Source: Hydractinia symbiolongicarpus
Lineage: Eukaryota > Cnidaria > Hydrozoa > Anthoathecata > Hydractiniidae
DNA: 64,000 nt
Reading direction: 5' to 3'
Assembly (NCBI RefSeq): GCF_029227915.1
Contig: NC_079887.1
Span: forward strand, 3,906,001-3,970,000
The notes beneath the pieces are model-generated. The model made no database searches. It was given only the letters and a program-made list of their open reading frames with translations, and was not told the DNA's origin. Below are positions 12,761 through 24,583 of this stretch, one piece after another (positions within the stretch are counted from its first letter, which is position 1; every line of letters begins with the position of its first letter). A program made the translations under genes and the position numbers.

Positions 12761-13880
12761 AAACTCATTTCCCGAACGATTTTTTAAATTATTTTTTCAC
12801 CACTAAAACGCATGAGACTTGTGGATTTCAAAAATGTTTTCATTTTTGATCCGACGCTGAATAAAAGAAGTTTAATCGCCGGCAAACGAAAACTCGCGAT
12901 TTCCCGTAAATCCCGGGCTTGGCCGGTATAGTCAAAGGTATACAAAGAAAGTACCCAGGGAGTAAACTCATTTCCAAAACGATTTTTTAAAGTATCTTTT
13001 CACCACTAAAACGCATGAGACTTGTAGTTTTCAAAAGTGTTTTCATTTTTGATGAGACGCTGAATAAAAGAAGTTTTATCGCCGGCAAACAAAAACCCGC
13101 GATTTCCCGTAAATCCCGGGCTTGGCCCGTATAGTTGAATGTATATAAAGAAAGTACCCAGGGAGTAAACTCATTTCCAAAACGATTTTTTAAAGTATCT
13201 TTTCACCACTAAAACGCATGAGACTTGTAGTTTTTAAAAATGTTTTCATTTTTAATGAGACGCTTAATGAAAGAGGTTTAATCGCCGGCAAACGAAAACC
13301 CGCCATTTCCCGTAAATCCCGGGATTGGCCCGTATGGTCGAATGTATACAAAGAAAGTACCCTGTGAGTAAACTCATTTCCAGAACGATTTTTTAAATTA
13401 TCTTTTCACCACTAAAACGCATGAGACTTGTAGTTTTCAAAAGTGTTTTCATTTTTGATGAGACGCTGAATAAAAGAAGTTTTATCGCCGGCAAACGAAA
13501 ACCCGCGATTTCCCGTAAATCCCGGGCTTGGCCCGTATAGTTGAATGTATATAAAGAAAGTACCCAGGGAGTAAACTCATATCCCAAACGATTTTTTATA
13601 TTATTATTTCATCCCTAAAGCCCATGAGACTTGTAGTTTTTAAAAATGTTTTCATTTTTGATGAGACGCTGAATAAAAGGAGTTTAATCGCCGGCAAACG
13701 AAAATCCGCCATTTCCCGTAAACCCCGGACTCGGTCCGTATAGTCAAAAGTATACAAAGAAAGTACCCAGGGAGTAAACTGATTTTCCGAACGATTTTTC
13801 AAATTATTTTTGCACCACTAGAACGAATGAGACTTGTAGTTTTTAAAAATGATTTCATTTTTGATGAGACGCTGAATAAC
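12761..13880 (+). repeat. Transition zone: first class F and G monomers
   Basis: Six monomers in which the entry sequence AAAGTATCTTTTCACC (class F) first appears, after CATTTCCAAAACG. The first class G monomer also appears (TTTTTAATGAGACGCTTAATGAAAG, dyad CGGGATTGGCCCG, GTATGGTCGAATG, ACCCTGTGAGTAAAC). Two copies of the F lead lie about one monomer apart (about 12974 and 13178). A J monomer is present at about 12794, and a class C monomer begins at 13812. Confidence 0.7.
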
Positions 13881-16260
13881 AGAAGTTTTATCGCCGGCAA
13901 ACGAAAACCCGCTATTTCTCTTAAATCCCGGGCCTGGCCCGTATAGTTGAATGTATATAAAGAAAGTACCCAGGGAGTAAACTCATTTCCCGAACGATTT
14001 TTTATATTATTTTTTCATCCCTAAAGCCCATGAGACTTGAAGTTTTTAAAAATGTTTTCATTTTTGATGAGACGCTGAATAAAAGGAGTTTAATCGCCGG
14101 CAAACGAAAACCCGCCATTTCCCGTAAACCCCGGACTCGGTCCGTATAGTCAAGAGTATACAAAGAAAGTAACCAGGGAGTAAACTCATTTTCCGAACGA
14201 TTTTTTAAATTATTTTTTCACCACTAAAACGCATGAGACTTGTAGTTTTCAAAAATGTTTTCATTTTTGATGAGACGCTGAATAAAAGGAGTTTAATCGC
14301 CGGCAAACGAAAACCAGCGACTTCCCGTAAATCCCGGACTCGGCCCGTATAGTCAAAGGTATACGAAGAAAGTACCCAGGGAGTAAACTCATTTCCTGAA
14401 CGATTTTTTAAATTATTTTTTCACCACTAAAACGCATGAGACTTGTAGGTTTCAAAAATGTTTTCATTTTTGATCCCACGCTGAATAACAGAAGTTTAAT
14501 CGCCGGCAAACGAAAACTCGCGATTTCCCGTAAATCCCGGGCTTGGTCGGTATAGTCAAAAGTATACAAAGAAAGTACCCAGGGAGTAAACTGATTTCCC
14601 GAACGATTTTTTAAATTATTTTTTCACCACTAAAACGCATGAGACTTGTAGTTTTCAAAAGTGTTTTCATTTTTGATGAGACGCTGAATAAAAGAAGTTT
14701 TATCGCCGGCAAACGAAAACCCGCGATTTCCCGTAAACCCCGGACTCGGTCCGTATAGTCAAAAGTATACAAAGAAAGTACCCAGGGAGTAAACTGATTT
14801 TCCGAACGATTTTTCAAATTATTTTTGCACCACTAGAACGAATGAGACTTGTAGTTTTTAAAAATGATTTCATTTTTGATGAGACGCTGAATAACAGAAG
14901 TTTAATCGCCGGCAAACGAAAACTCGCGATTTCCCTTAAATCCCGGGCTTGGCCGGTATAGTCAAAAGTATACAAAGAAAGTACCCAGGGAGTAAACTGA
15001 TTTCCCGAACGATTTTTTAAATTATTTTTCCACCACTAAAACGCATGAGACTTGTAGTTTTCAAAAGTGTTTTCGTTTTTGATGAGACGCTGAATAAAAG
15101 AAGTTTTATCGCCGGCAAACGAAAACCCGCTATTTCTCTTAAATCCCGGGCCTGGCCCGTATAGTTGAATGTATATAAAGAAAGTACCCAGGGAGTAAAC
15201 TCATTTCCCGAACGATTTTTTATATTATTTTTTCATCCCTAAAGCCCATGAGACTTGAAGTTTTTAAAAATGTTTTCATTTTTGATGAGACGCTGAATAA
15301 AAGGAGTTTAATCGCCGGCAAACGAAAACCCGCCATTTCCCGTAAACCCCGGACTCGGTCCGTATAGTCAAGAGTATACAAAGAAAGTAACCAGGGAGTA
15401 AACTCATTTTCCGAACGATTTTTTAAATTATTTTTTCACCACTAAAACGCATGAGACTTGTAGTTTTCAAAAATGTTTTCATTTTTGATGAGACGCTGAA
15501 TAAAAGGAGTTTAATCGCCGGCAAACGAAAACCAGCGACTTCCCGTAAATCCCGGACTCGGCCCGTATAGTCAAAGGTATACGAAGAAAGTACCCAGGGA
15601 GTAAACTCATTTCCTGAACGATTTTTTAAATTATTTTTTCACCACTAAAACGCATGAGACTTGTAGGTTTCAAAAATGTTTTCATTTTTGATCCCACGCT
15701 GAATAACAGAAGTTTAATCGCCGGCAAACGAAAACTCGCGATTTCCCGTAAATCCCGGGCTTGGTCGGTATAGTCAAAAGTATACAAAGAAAGTACCCAG
15801 GGAGTGAACTGATTTCCCGAACGATTTTTTAAATTATTTTTTCACCACTAAAACGCATGAGACTTGTAGTTTTCAAAAGTGTTTTCATTTTTGATGAGAC
15901 GCTGAATAAAAGAAGTTTTATCGCCGGCAAACGAAAACCCGCGATTTCCCTTAAATCCCGGGCTTGGCCCGTATAGTTGAATGTATATAAAGAAAGTACC
16001 CAGGGAGTAAACTCATTTCCCGAACGATTTTTTATATTATTATTTCATCCCTAAAGCCCATGAGACTTGAAGTTTTTAAAAATGTTTTCATTTTTGATGA
16101 GACGCTGAATAAAAGGAGTTTAATCGCCGGCAAACGAAAACCCGCCATTTCCCGTAAACCCCGGACTCGGTCCGTATAGTCAAAAGTATACAAAGAAAGT
16201 AACCAGGGAGTAAACTCATTTCCCGAACGATTTTTTGAATTATTTTTTCACCACTAAAAC
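13881..16260 (+). repeat. 4/5/6-mer mosaic higher-order repeats
   Basis: Three periods overlap. A 1218-bp (6-mer) period links GCTATTTCTC at 13911/15129, CAAGAGTATA at 14151/15369 and TGATCCCACG at 14471/15689. A 1015-bp (5-mer) period links the class C monomers at 13812/14827. An 812-bp step places the third copy of GACTTGAAGTTTTT at about 16066, after 14036 and 15254. Private changes are shared between copies, so the duplications are recent. No class C monomer occurs from here until 21323, and no J monomer from 15.7 kb until 57.1 kb. Confidence 0.75.
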
Positions 16261-19200
16261 GCATGAGACTTGTAGTTTTCAAAAATGTTTTCATTTTTGA
16301 TGAGACGCTGAATAAAAGAAGTTTAATCGACGGTAAACGAAAACCAGCGACGTCCCGCAAATCCCGGACTCGGCCCGTATAGTCAAAAGTATACGAAGAA
16401 AATACCCAGGGAGTAAACTCATTTCCCGAACGATTTTTTAAATTATTTTTTCACCACTAAAACGCATGAGACTTGTAGTTTTCAAAAATGTTTTCATTTT
16501 TGATGAGACGCTGAATAAAAGAAGTTTAATCGACGGCAAACGAAAACCAGCGACTTCCCGTAAATCCCGGACACGGCCCGTATAGTCAAAAGTATACGAA
16601 GAAAGTACCCAGGGAGTAAACTCATTTCCCGAACGATTTTTTAAATTATTTTTTCACCACTAAAACGCATGAGACTTGTAGTTTTCAAAAGTGTTTTCAT
16701 TTTTGATGAGACGCTGAATAAAAGAAGTTTTATCGCCGGCAAACGAAAACCCGCGATTTCCCGTAAATCCCGGGCTTGGCCCGTATAGTTGAATTAATAT
16801 AAAGAAAGTACCCAGGGGGTAAACTCATTTCCAAAACGATTTCTTAAAGTATCTTTTCACCACTAAAACGCATGAGACTTGTAGTTTTTAAAAATGTTTT
16901 CATTTTTAATGAGACGCTTAATGAAAGAGGTTTAATCGCCGGCAAACGAAAACCCGCCATTTCCCGTAAACCCCGGACTCGGTCCGTATAGTCAAAAGTA
17001 TACAAAGAAAGTAACCAGGGAGTAAACTCATTTCCCAAACGATTTTTTAAATTATTTTTTCACCACTAAAACGCATGAGACTTGTAGTTTTCAAAAATGT
17101 TTTCATTTTTGATGAGACGCTGAATAAAAGAAGTTTAATCGACGGCAAACGAAAACCAGCGACGTCCCGTAAATCCCGGACTCGGCCTGTATAGTCAAAA
17201 GTATACGAAGAAAATACCCAGGGAGTAAACTCATTTCCCGAACGATTTTTTAAATTATTTTTTCACCACTAAAACGCATGAGACTTGTAGTTTTCAAAAA
17301 TGTTTTCATTTTTGATGAGACGCTGAATAAAAGAAGTTTAATCGACGGCAAACGAAAACCAGCGACTTCCCGTAAATCCCGGACTCGGCCCGTATAGTCA
17401 AAAGTATACGAAGAAAGTACCCAGGGAGTAAACTCATTTCCCGAACGATTTTTTAAATTATTTTTTCACCACTAAAACGCATGAGACTTGTAGTTTTCAA
17501 AAGTGTTTTCATTTTTGATGAGACGCTGAATAAAAGAAGTTTTATCGCCGGCAAACGAAAACCCGCGATTTCCCGTAAATCCCGGGCTTGGCCCGTATAG
17601 TTGAATGTATATAAAGAAAGTACCCAGGGAGTAAACTCATTTCCAAAACGATTTTTTAAAGTATCTTTTCACCACTAAAACGCATGAGACTTGTAGTTTT
17701 CAAAAGTGTTTTCATTTTTGATGAGACGCTGAATAAAAGAAGTTTTATCGCCGGCAAACGAAAACCCGCGATTTCCCGTAAATCCCGGGCTTGGCCCGTA
17801 TAGTTGAATGTATATAAAGAAAGTACCCAGGGAGTAAACTCATTTCCAAAACGATTTTTTAAAGTATCTTTTCACCACTAAAACGCATGAGACTTGTAGT
17901 TTTTAAAAATGTTTTCATTTTTAATGAGACGCTTAATGAAAGAGGTTTAATCGCCGGCAAACGAAAACCCGCCATTTCCCGTAAATCCCGGGATTGGCCC
18001 GTATAGTCGAATGTATACAAAGAAAGTACCCTGTGAGTAAACTCATTTCCAGAACGATTTTTTAAATTATCTTTTCACCACTAAAACGCATGAGACTTGT
18101 AGTTTTCAAAAATGTATTCATTTTTGATGAGACGCTGAATAAAAGAAGTTTAGTCGCCGGCAAACAAAAACCTGCGATTTCCCGTAAATCCCGGACTCGG
18201 CCCGTATAGTCAAAAGTATACAAACAAAGTACCCAGGGAGTAAACTCATTTCCAGAAGGATTTTTTATATTATTATTTCATCCCTAAAGCCCATGAGACT
18301 TGTAGTTTTCAAAAATGTTTTCATTTTTGATGAGACGCTGAATAAAAGAAGTTTAATCGACGGCAAACGAAAACCAGCGACGTCCCGTAAATCCCGGACT
18401 CGGCCCGTATAGTCAAAAGTATACGAAGAAAATACCCAGGGAGTAAACTCATTTCCCGAACGATTTTTTAAATTATTTTTTCACCACTAAAACGCATGAG
18501 ACTTGTAGTTTTCAAAAATGTTTTCATTTTTGATGAGACGCTGAATAAAAGAAGTTTAATCGACGGCAAACGAAAACCAGCGACTTCCCGTAAATCCCGG
18601 ACTCGGCCCGTATAGTCAAAAGTATACGAAGAAAGTACCCAGGGAGTAAACTCATTTCCCGAACGATTTTTTAAATTATTTTTTCACCACTAAAACGCAT
18701 GAGACTTGTAGTTTTCAAAAGTGTTTTCATTTTTGATGAGACGCTGAATAAAAGAAGTTTTATCGCCGGCAAACGAAAACCCGCGATTTCCCGTAAATCC
18801 CGGGCTTGGCCCGTATAGTCGAATGTATATAAAGAAAGCACCCAGGGGGTAAACTCATTTCCAAAACGATTTCTTAAAGTATCTTTTCACCACTAAAACG
18901 CATGAGACTTGTAGTTTTTAAAAATGTTTTCATTTTTAATGAGACGCTTAATGAAAGAGGTTTAATCGCCGGCAAACGAAAACCCGCCATTTCCCGTAAA
19001 CCCCGGACTCGGTCCGTATAGTCAAAAGTATACAAAGAAAGTAACCAGGGAGTAAACTCATTTCCCGAACGATTTTTTAAATTATTTTTTCACCACTAAA
19101 ACGCATGAGACTTGTAGTTTTCAAAAATGTTTTCATTTTTGATGAGACGCTGAATAAAAGAAGTTTAATCGACGGCAAACGAAAACCAGCGACGTCCCGT

Positions 19201-20890
19201 AAATCCCGGACTCGGCCCGTATAGTCAAAAGTATACGAAGAAAATACCCAGGGAGTAAACTCATTTCCCGAACGATTTTTTAAATTATTTTTTCACCACT
19301 AAAACGCATGAGACTTGTAGTTTTCAAAAATGTTTTCATTTTTGATGAGACGCTGAATAAAAGAAGTTTAATCGACGGCAAACGAAAACCAGCGACTTCC
19401 CGTAAATCCCGGACTCGGCCCGTATAGTCAAAAGTATACGAAGAAAGTACCCAGGGAGTAAACTCATTTCCCGAACGATTTTTTAAATTATTTTTTCACC
19501 ACTAAAACGCATGAGACTTGTAGTTTTCAAAAGTGTTTTCATTTTTGATGAGACGCTGAATAAAAGAAGTTTTATCGCCGGCAAACGAAAACCCGCGATT
19601 TCCCGTAAATCCCGGGCTTGGCCCGTATAGTTGAATGTATATAAAGAAAGTACCCAGGGAGTAAACTCATTTCCAAAACGATTTTTTAAAGTATCTTTTC
19701 ACCACTAAAACGCATGAGACTTGTAGTTTTTAAAAATGTTTTCATTTTTAATGAGACGCTTAATGAAAGAGGTTTAATCGCCGGCAAACGAAAACCCGCC
19801 ATTTCCCGTAAATCCCGGGATTGGCCCGTATAGTCGAATGTATACAAAGAAAGTACCCTGTGAGTAAACTCATTTCCAGAACGATTTTTTAAATTATCTT
19901 TTCACCACTAAAACGCATGAGACTTGTAGTTTTCAAAAATGTATTCATTTTTGATGAGACGCTGAATAAAAGAAGTTTGGTCGCCAGCAAACAAAAACCT
20001 GCGATTTCCCGTAAATCCCGGACTCGGCCCGTATAGTCAAAAGTATACAAACAAAGTACCCAGGGAGTAAACTCATTTCCAGAAGGATTTTTTATATTAT
20101 TATTTCATCCCTAAAGCCCATGAGACTTGTAGTTTTCAAAAATGTTTTCATTTTTGATGAGACGCTGAATAAAAGAAGTTTAATCGACGGCAAACGAAAA
20201 CCAGCGACGTCCCGTAAATCCCGGACTCGGCCCGTATAGTCAAAAGTATACGAAGAAAATACCCAGGGAGTAAACTCATTTCCCGAACGATTTTTTAAAT
20301 TATTTTTTCACCACTAAAACGCATGAGACTTGTAGTTTTCAAAAATGTTTTCATTTTTGATGAGACGCTGAATAAAAGAAGTTTAATCGACGGCAAACGA
20401 AAACCAGCGACTTCCCGTAAATCCCGGACTCGGCCCGTATAGTCAAAAGTATACGAAGAAAGTACCCAGGGAGTAAACTCATTTCCCGAACGATTTTTTA
20501 AATTATTTTTTCACCACTAAAACGCATGAGACTTGTAGTTTTCAAAAGTGTTTTCATTTTTGATGAGACGCTGAATAAAAGAAGTTTTATCGCCGGCAAA
20601 CGAAAACCCGCGATTTCCCGTAAATCCCGGGCTTGGCCCGTATAGTTGAATGTATATAAAGAAAGTACCCAGGGAGTAAACTCATTTCCAAAACGATTTT
20701 TTAAAGTATCTTTTCACCACTAAAACGCATGAGACTTGTAGTTTTTAAAAATGTTTTCATTTTTAATGAGACGCTTAATGAAAGAGGTTTAATCGCCGGC
20801 AAACGAAAACCCGCCATTTCCCGTAAATCCCGGGATTGGCCCGTATAGTCGAATGTATACAAAGAAAGTACCCTGTGAGTAAACTCATTT
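16260..20890 (+). repeat. 10-mer higher-order repeat, 2030 bp, with a 9-mer variant
   Basis: The private marker GACGTCCCG occurs at 16349, 17161, 18379, 19191 and 20206, giving steps of 4, 6, 4 and 5 monomers. Segment 16260-17701 matches 18290-19731 at 2030 bp; CAGGGGGTAAAC recurs at 16813 and 18843. The next repeat of the unit is one monomer shorter (1827 bp): AATGTATTC occurs at 18112 and 19939. The unit is rich in ATCGACGGC monomers, monomers with AAGTTTTATCGCC, and class F/G monomers. It lacks C and J. Confidence 0.8.
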
Positions 20891-21133
20891 CCAGAAGGAT
20901 TTTTTATATTATTATTTCATCCCTAAAGCCCATGAGACTTGTAGTTTTCAAAAATGTTTTCATTTTTGATGAGACGCTGAATAAAAAAAGTTTAATCGCC
21001 GGCAAATGAAAACCCGCGACTTCCCGTAAATCCCGGACTCGGCCCGTATAGTCAAAAGTATACAAAGAAGGTACGCAGGGAGTAAACTCATTTCCCGAAC
21101 GATTTTTTAAATTATTTTTTCACCACTTAAACG
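20891..21133 (+). repeat. Junction monomer between the 10-mer and 17-mer zones
   Basis: A B-type entry (CATCCCTAAAGCCC) continues as a class A-like monomer with AAAAAAAGTTTAATCGCC, GGCAAATGAAAAC and GTACGCAGG. Similar monomers occur near 47.5-53.5 kb and 57.7 kb. Nothing other than satellite is present. Confidence 0.6.
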
Positions 21134-22047
21134 CATGAGACTTGTATTTTTCAAAAGTGTTTTCATTTTTGATGAGACGCTGAATTAAAGAAGTTTAATT
21201 GCCGGCAAACAAAAACCCGCGATTTCCCGTAAATCCCGGGCTTCGCCCGTATAGTTGAATGTATATAAAGAAAGTACCCAGGGAGTAAACTGATTTCCCG
21301 AACGATTTTTCAAATTATTTTTGCACCACTAGAACGAATGAGACTTGTAGTTTTCAAAAATGATTTCATTTTTGATGAGACGCTGAATAAAAGAAGTTTA
21401 ATCGCCGTCAAACGAAAACCTGCGATTTCCCGTAAATCTTGGACTCGGCCCGTATAGTCAAAAGTATACAAACAAAGTACCCAGGGAGTAAACTCATTTC
21501 CCGATTGATTTTTTATATTATTATTTCACCCCTAAAGCCCATGAGACTTGTAGTTTTTAAAAATGTTTTCATTTTTGATGAGACGCTGAATAAAAGGAGT
21601 GTAATCGCCGGCAAACGAAAACCCGCCATTTCCCGTAAATCCCGGACTCGGCCCGTATAGTCAAAAGTATACAAAGAAAGTACCCAGGGAGTAACTCATT
21701 TCCCGAACGATTTTTTAAATTATTTTTTCACCACTAAAACGCATGAGACTTGTAGTTTTTAAAAATGTTTTCATTTTTGATGGGACGCTGAATAAAAGAA
21801 GTTTAATCGCCGGCAAACGAAAACCCGCGACTACCCGTAAATCCCGGACTCGGCCCGTATAGTGAAAAGTATACAAAGAAAGTACCCAGGCAATAAACTC
21901 ATTTCCCGAACGATTTTTTAAATTATTTTTTCACCACTAAAACGCATGAGACTTGTAGTTTTCAAAAATCTTTTCATTTTTGATGAGACGCTTAATAAAA
22001 GTGGTTTAATCGCCGGCAAACGAAAACCCGCGATTTCCCGTAAATCC

Positions 22048-22060
22048 CGGGCTTGGCCCG
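22048..22060. other. G/C dyad, CGGGC-TTG-GCCCG form (class D example)
   Basis: A perfect 5-bp inverted repeat with a 3-nt loop sits at monomer positions 117-129. This form is found in class D monomers and in the monomers with AAGTTTTATCGCC. Class E monomers often carry the same arms with loop TTC. The canonical class A form, CGGAC-TCG-GCCCG, has one mismatched pair. Confidence 0.75.
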
Positions 22061-22656
22061 TATAGTCGAATGTTTACAAAGAAAGTACCCAGGGAGTAAA
22101 CTCATTTCCCGAACGATTTTTTAAATTATTTTTTCACCACTTAAACGCATGAGATTTGTATTTTTCAAAAGTGTTTTCATTTTTGATGAGACGCTGAATT
22201 AAAGAAGTTTAATTGCCGGCAAACAAAAACCCGCGATTTCCCGTAAATCCCGGGCTTCGCCCGTATAGTTGAATGTATATAAAGAAAGTACCCAGGGAGT
22301 AAACTGACTTCCCGAACGATTTTTCAAATTATTTTTGCACCACTAGAACGAATGAGACTTGTAGTTTTTAAAAATGATTTCATTTTTGATGAGACGCTGA
22401 ATAAAAGAAGTTTAATCGCCGTCAAACGAAAACCTGCGATTTCCCGTAAATCTTGGACTCGGCCCGTATAGTCAAAAGTATACAAACAAAGTACCCAGGG
22501 AGTAAACTCATTTCCCGATCGATTTTTCATATTTTTATTTCACCCCTAAAGCCCATGAGACTTGTAGTTTTTAAAAATGTTTTCATTTTTGATGAGACGC
22601 TGAATAAAAGGAGTGTAATCGCCGGCAAACGAAAACCCGCCATTTCCCGTAAACCC

Positions 22657-22669
22657 CGGACTCGGTCCG
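22657..22669. other. G/C dyad, CGGAC-TCG-GTCCG form (class B example)
   Basis: This is the same position as the class D dyad, but pair 120:126 is A-T instead of G-C, so the 5-bp stem stays perfect. Class B monomers across the window carry this form together with AAACCCC just upstream. Confidence 0.75.
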
Positions 22670-22743
22670 TATAGTCAAAAGTATACAAAGAAAGTAACCA
22701 GGGAGTAAACTCATTTCCCGAACGATTTTTTGAATTATTTTTT

Positions 22744-22946
22744 CACCACTAAAACGCATGAGACTTGTAGTTTTCAAAAATGTTTTCATTTTTGATGAGA
22801 CGCTGAATAAAAGAAGTTTAATCGCCGGCAAACGAAAACCCGCGACTTCCCGTAAATCCCGGACTCGGCCCGTATAGTCAAAAGTATACAAAGAAAGTAC
22901 CCAGGGAGTAAACTCATTTCCCGAACGATTTTTTAAATTATTTTTT
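22744..22946 (+). repeat. Representative canonical monomer (class A)
   Basis: This copy is close to the consensus and serves as a coordinate reference; position 1 is the first C of CACCACTA. Order within the unit: entry motif with ACGCATGAGAC (1-21), A/T dyad (31-52), GACGCTGAATAAAAG (57-70), TCGCCGGC (79-86), a G/C-rich core with a G/C dyad (117-129), GTATAC (141-146), ACCCAGGGAGTAAAC (156-170), ATTTCCCGAACG (173-184), then a T-rich tail to 203. The octamer ATTTCCCG occurs twice in the consensus (102-109 and 173-180); in this particular copy the first is changed to ACTTCCCG. The next monomer starts at 22947, exactly 203 bp later. Confidence 0.95.
22774..22795. other. A/T-rich perfect dyad (9-bp arms, 4-nt loop) found in most monomers
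   Basis: TCAAAAATG, then TTTT, then CATTTTTGA form a perfect 9-bp inverted repeat around a 4-nt loop at monomer positions 31-52. The element recurs roughly every 203 bp. Common variants change the loop (TGATTTCA), or replace an A-T pair by G-T (CAAAAGTG, CAGAAATG), or change both partners of one pair (TTAAAAATG with CATTTTTAA, for example 13234-13255). It could extrude as a cruciform, fold in a transcript, or bind a dimeric protein. The sequence shows only the symmetry; any function is inference. Confidence 0.8.
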
Positions 22947-24583
22947 CACCACTAAAACGCATGAGACTTGTAGTTTTTAAAAATGTTTTCATTTTTGATG
23001 GGACGCTGAATAAAAGAAGTTTAATCGCCGGCAAACGAAAACCCGCGATTTCCCGTAAATCCCGGACTCGGACCGTATAGTGAAAAGTATACAAAGAAAG
23101 TACCCAGGCAATAAACTCATTTCCCGAACGATTTTTTAAATTATTTTTTCACCACTAAAACGCATGAGACTTGTAGTTTTCAAAAATCTTTTCATTTTTG
23201 ATGAGACGCCTAATGAAAGAGGTTTAATCGCCGGCAAACGAAAACCCGCGACTTCCCGTAAATCCTGGACTCGGCCCGTATAGTCGAATGTATACAATTA
23301 AAGTACCCTGTGAGTAAACTCATTTCCAAAACGATTTTTTAAAGTATCGTTTCACCACTAAAACGCATAAGACTTGTAGTTTTCAAAAATGTTTTCATTT
23401 TTGATGAGACGCTGAATAAAAGAAGTTTAATCGCCGGCAAACGAAAACCCGCCATTTCCCGTAAACCCCGGACTCGGCCCGTATAGTCAAAAGTATACAA
23501 AGAAAGTACCCAGGCAATAAACTCATTTCCCGAACGATTTTTTAAATTATTTTTTCACCACTAAAACGCATGAGACTTGTAGTTTTCAAAAATCTTTTCA
23601 TTTTTGATGAGACGCTTAATGAAAAAGGTTTAATCGCCGGCAAACGAAAACCCGCGACTTCCCGTAAATCCCGGACTCGGCCCGTATAGTCGAATGTATA
23701 CAATTAAAGTCCCCTGTGAGTAAACTCATTTCCAAAACGATTTTTTAAAGTATCGTTTCACCACTAAAACGCATAAGACTTGTAGTTTTTAAAAATGTTT
23801 TCATTTTTGATGAGACGCTGAATAAAAGAAGTTTAATCGCCGGCAAACGAAAACCCGCCATTTCCCGTAAACCCCGGACTCGGCCCGTATAGTCAAAAGT
23901 ATACAAAGAAAGTACCCAGGCAATAAACTCATTTCCCGAACGATTTTTTAAATTATTTTTTCACCACTAAAACGCATGAGACTTGTAGTTTTCAAAAATC
24001 TTTTCATTTTTGATGAGACGCTTAATGAAAGAGGTTTAATCGCCGGCAAACGAAAACCCGCGACTTCCCGTAAATCCCGGACTCGGCCCGTATAGTCGAA
24101 TGTATACAATTAAAGTACCCTGTGAGTAAACTCATTTCCAAAACGATTTTTTAAAGTATCGTTTCACCACTAAAACGCATAAGACTTGTAGTTTTCAAAA
24201 ATGTTTTCATTTTTGATGAGACGCTGAATAAAAAAAGTTTAATCGCCGGCAAACGAAAACCCGCCATTTCCCGTAAACCCCGGACTCGGCCCGTATAGTC
24301 AAAAGTATACAAAGAAAGTACCCAGGGAGTAAACTCATTTCCCGAACGATTATTTATATTATTTTTTCACCACTAAAACGCATGAGACTTGTAGTTTTCA
24401 AAAATGTTTTTATTTTTGATGGGACGCTGAATAAAAGAAGTTTAATCGCCGGCAAAGGAAAACCCGCGATTTCCCGTAAATCCCGGACTTGGCCCGTATA
24501 GTCAAAAGTATACAAAGAAAGTACCCAGGGAGTAAACTCATTTCCCAAACGATTTTTTAAAGTATCTTTTCACCACTAAAACG

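Larger units (their letters stand above)
21134..24583 (+). repeat. 17-mer higher-order repeat, first copy
   Basis: Monomer order starts E, C, B. The private change GCCGTCAAAC in the C monomers occurs at 21404, 22418, 24854 and 25869, so this copy and the next are offset by 3450-3451 bp. The 1-bp difference is explained by GGGAGTAACTC near 21690, which lacks one A. Later monomers include ones with ATGGGACGCTG plus CAGGCAATAAAC, and a run of alternating AATCTTTTC and AAAGTATCG monomers at 23.1-24.3 kb. Confidence 0.75.

Noticed and set aside
22063-22079. CENP-B-box-like sequence (CCCGTATAGTCGAATG, or TTTTCGTTTGCCGG on the minus strand)
   Set aside because: The first has the CCCG..T..CGAA elements but one base too few between them. 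The second lacks the central A and the CGGG end. Neither meets the 17-bp consensus.
22117-22134. T-runs after CGAACGA as transcription terminators
   Set aside because: The T-run is part of the A/T-rich end of every monomer and is not preceded by a stable stem directly upstream. No gene is present to terminate.
22791-22815. Hammerhead-ribozyme-like core (TTGATGAG near CTGAA and CGAAA), since some satellites encode hammerheads
   Set aside because: The core C before UGAUGA is U in the monomers I read, and the bases between TGATGA and either GAA or CGAAA do not form a convincing stem II. The catalytic arrangement is absent.
22744-22946. The 203-bp unit as an ancient dimer of about 100-bp halves
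   Set aside because: Apart from a repeated ATTTCCCG octamer (71 bp apart) and general A-rich similarity, the halves do not align.
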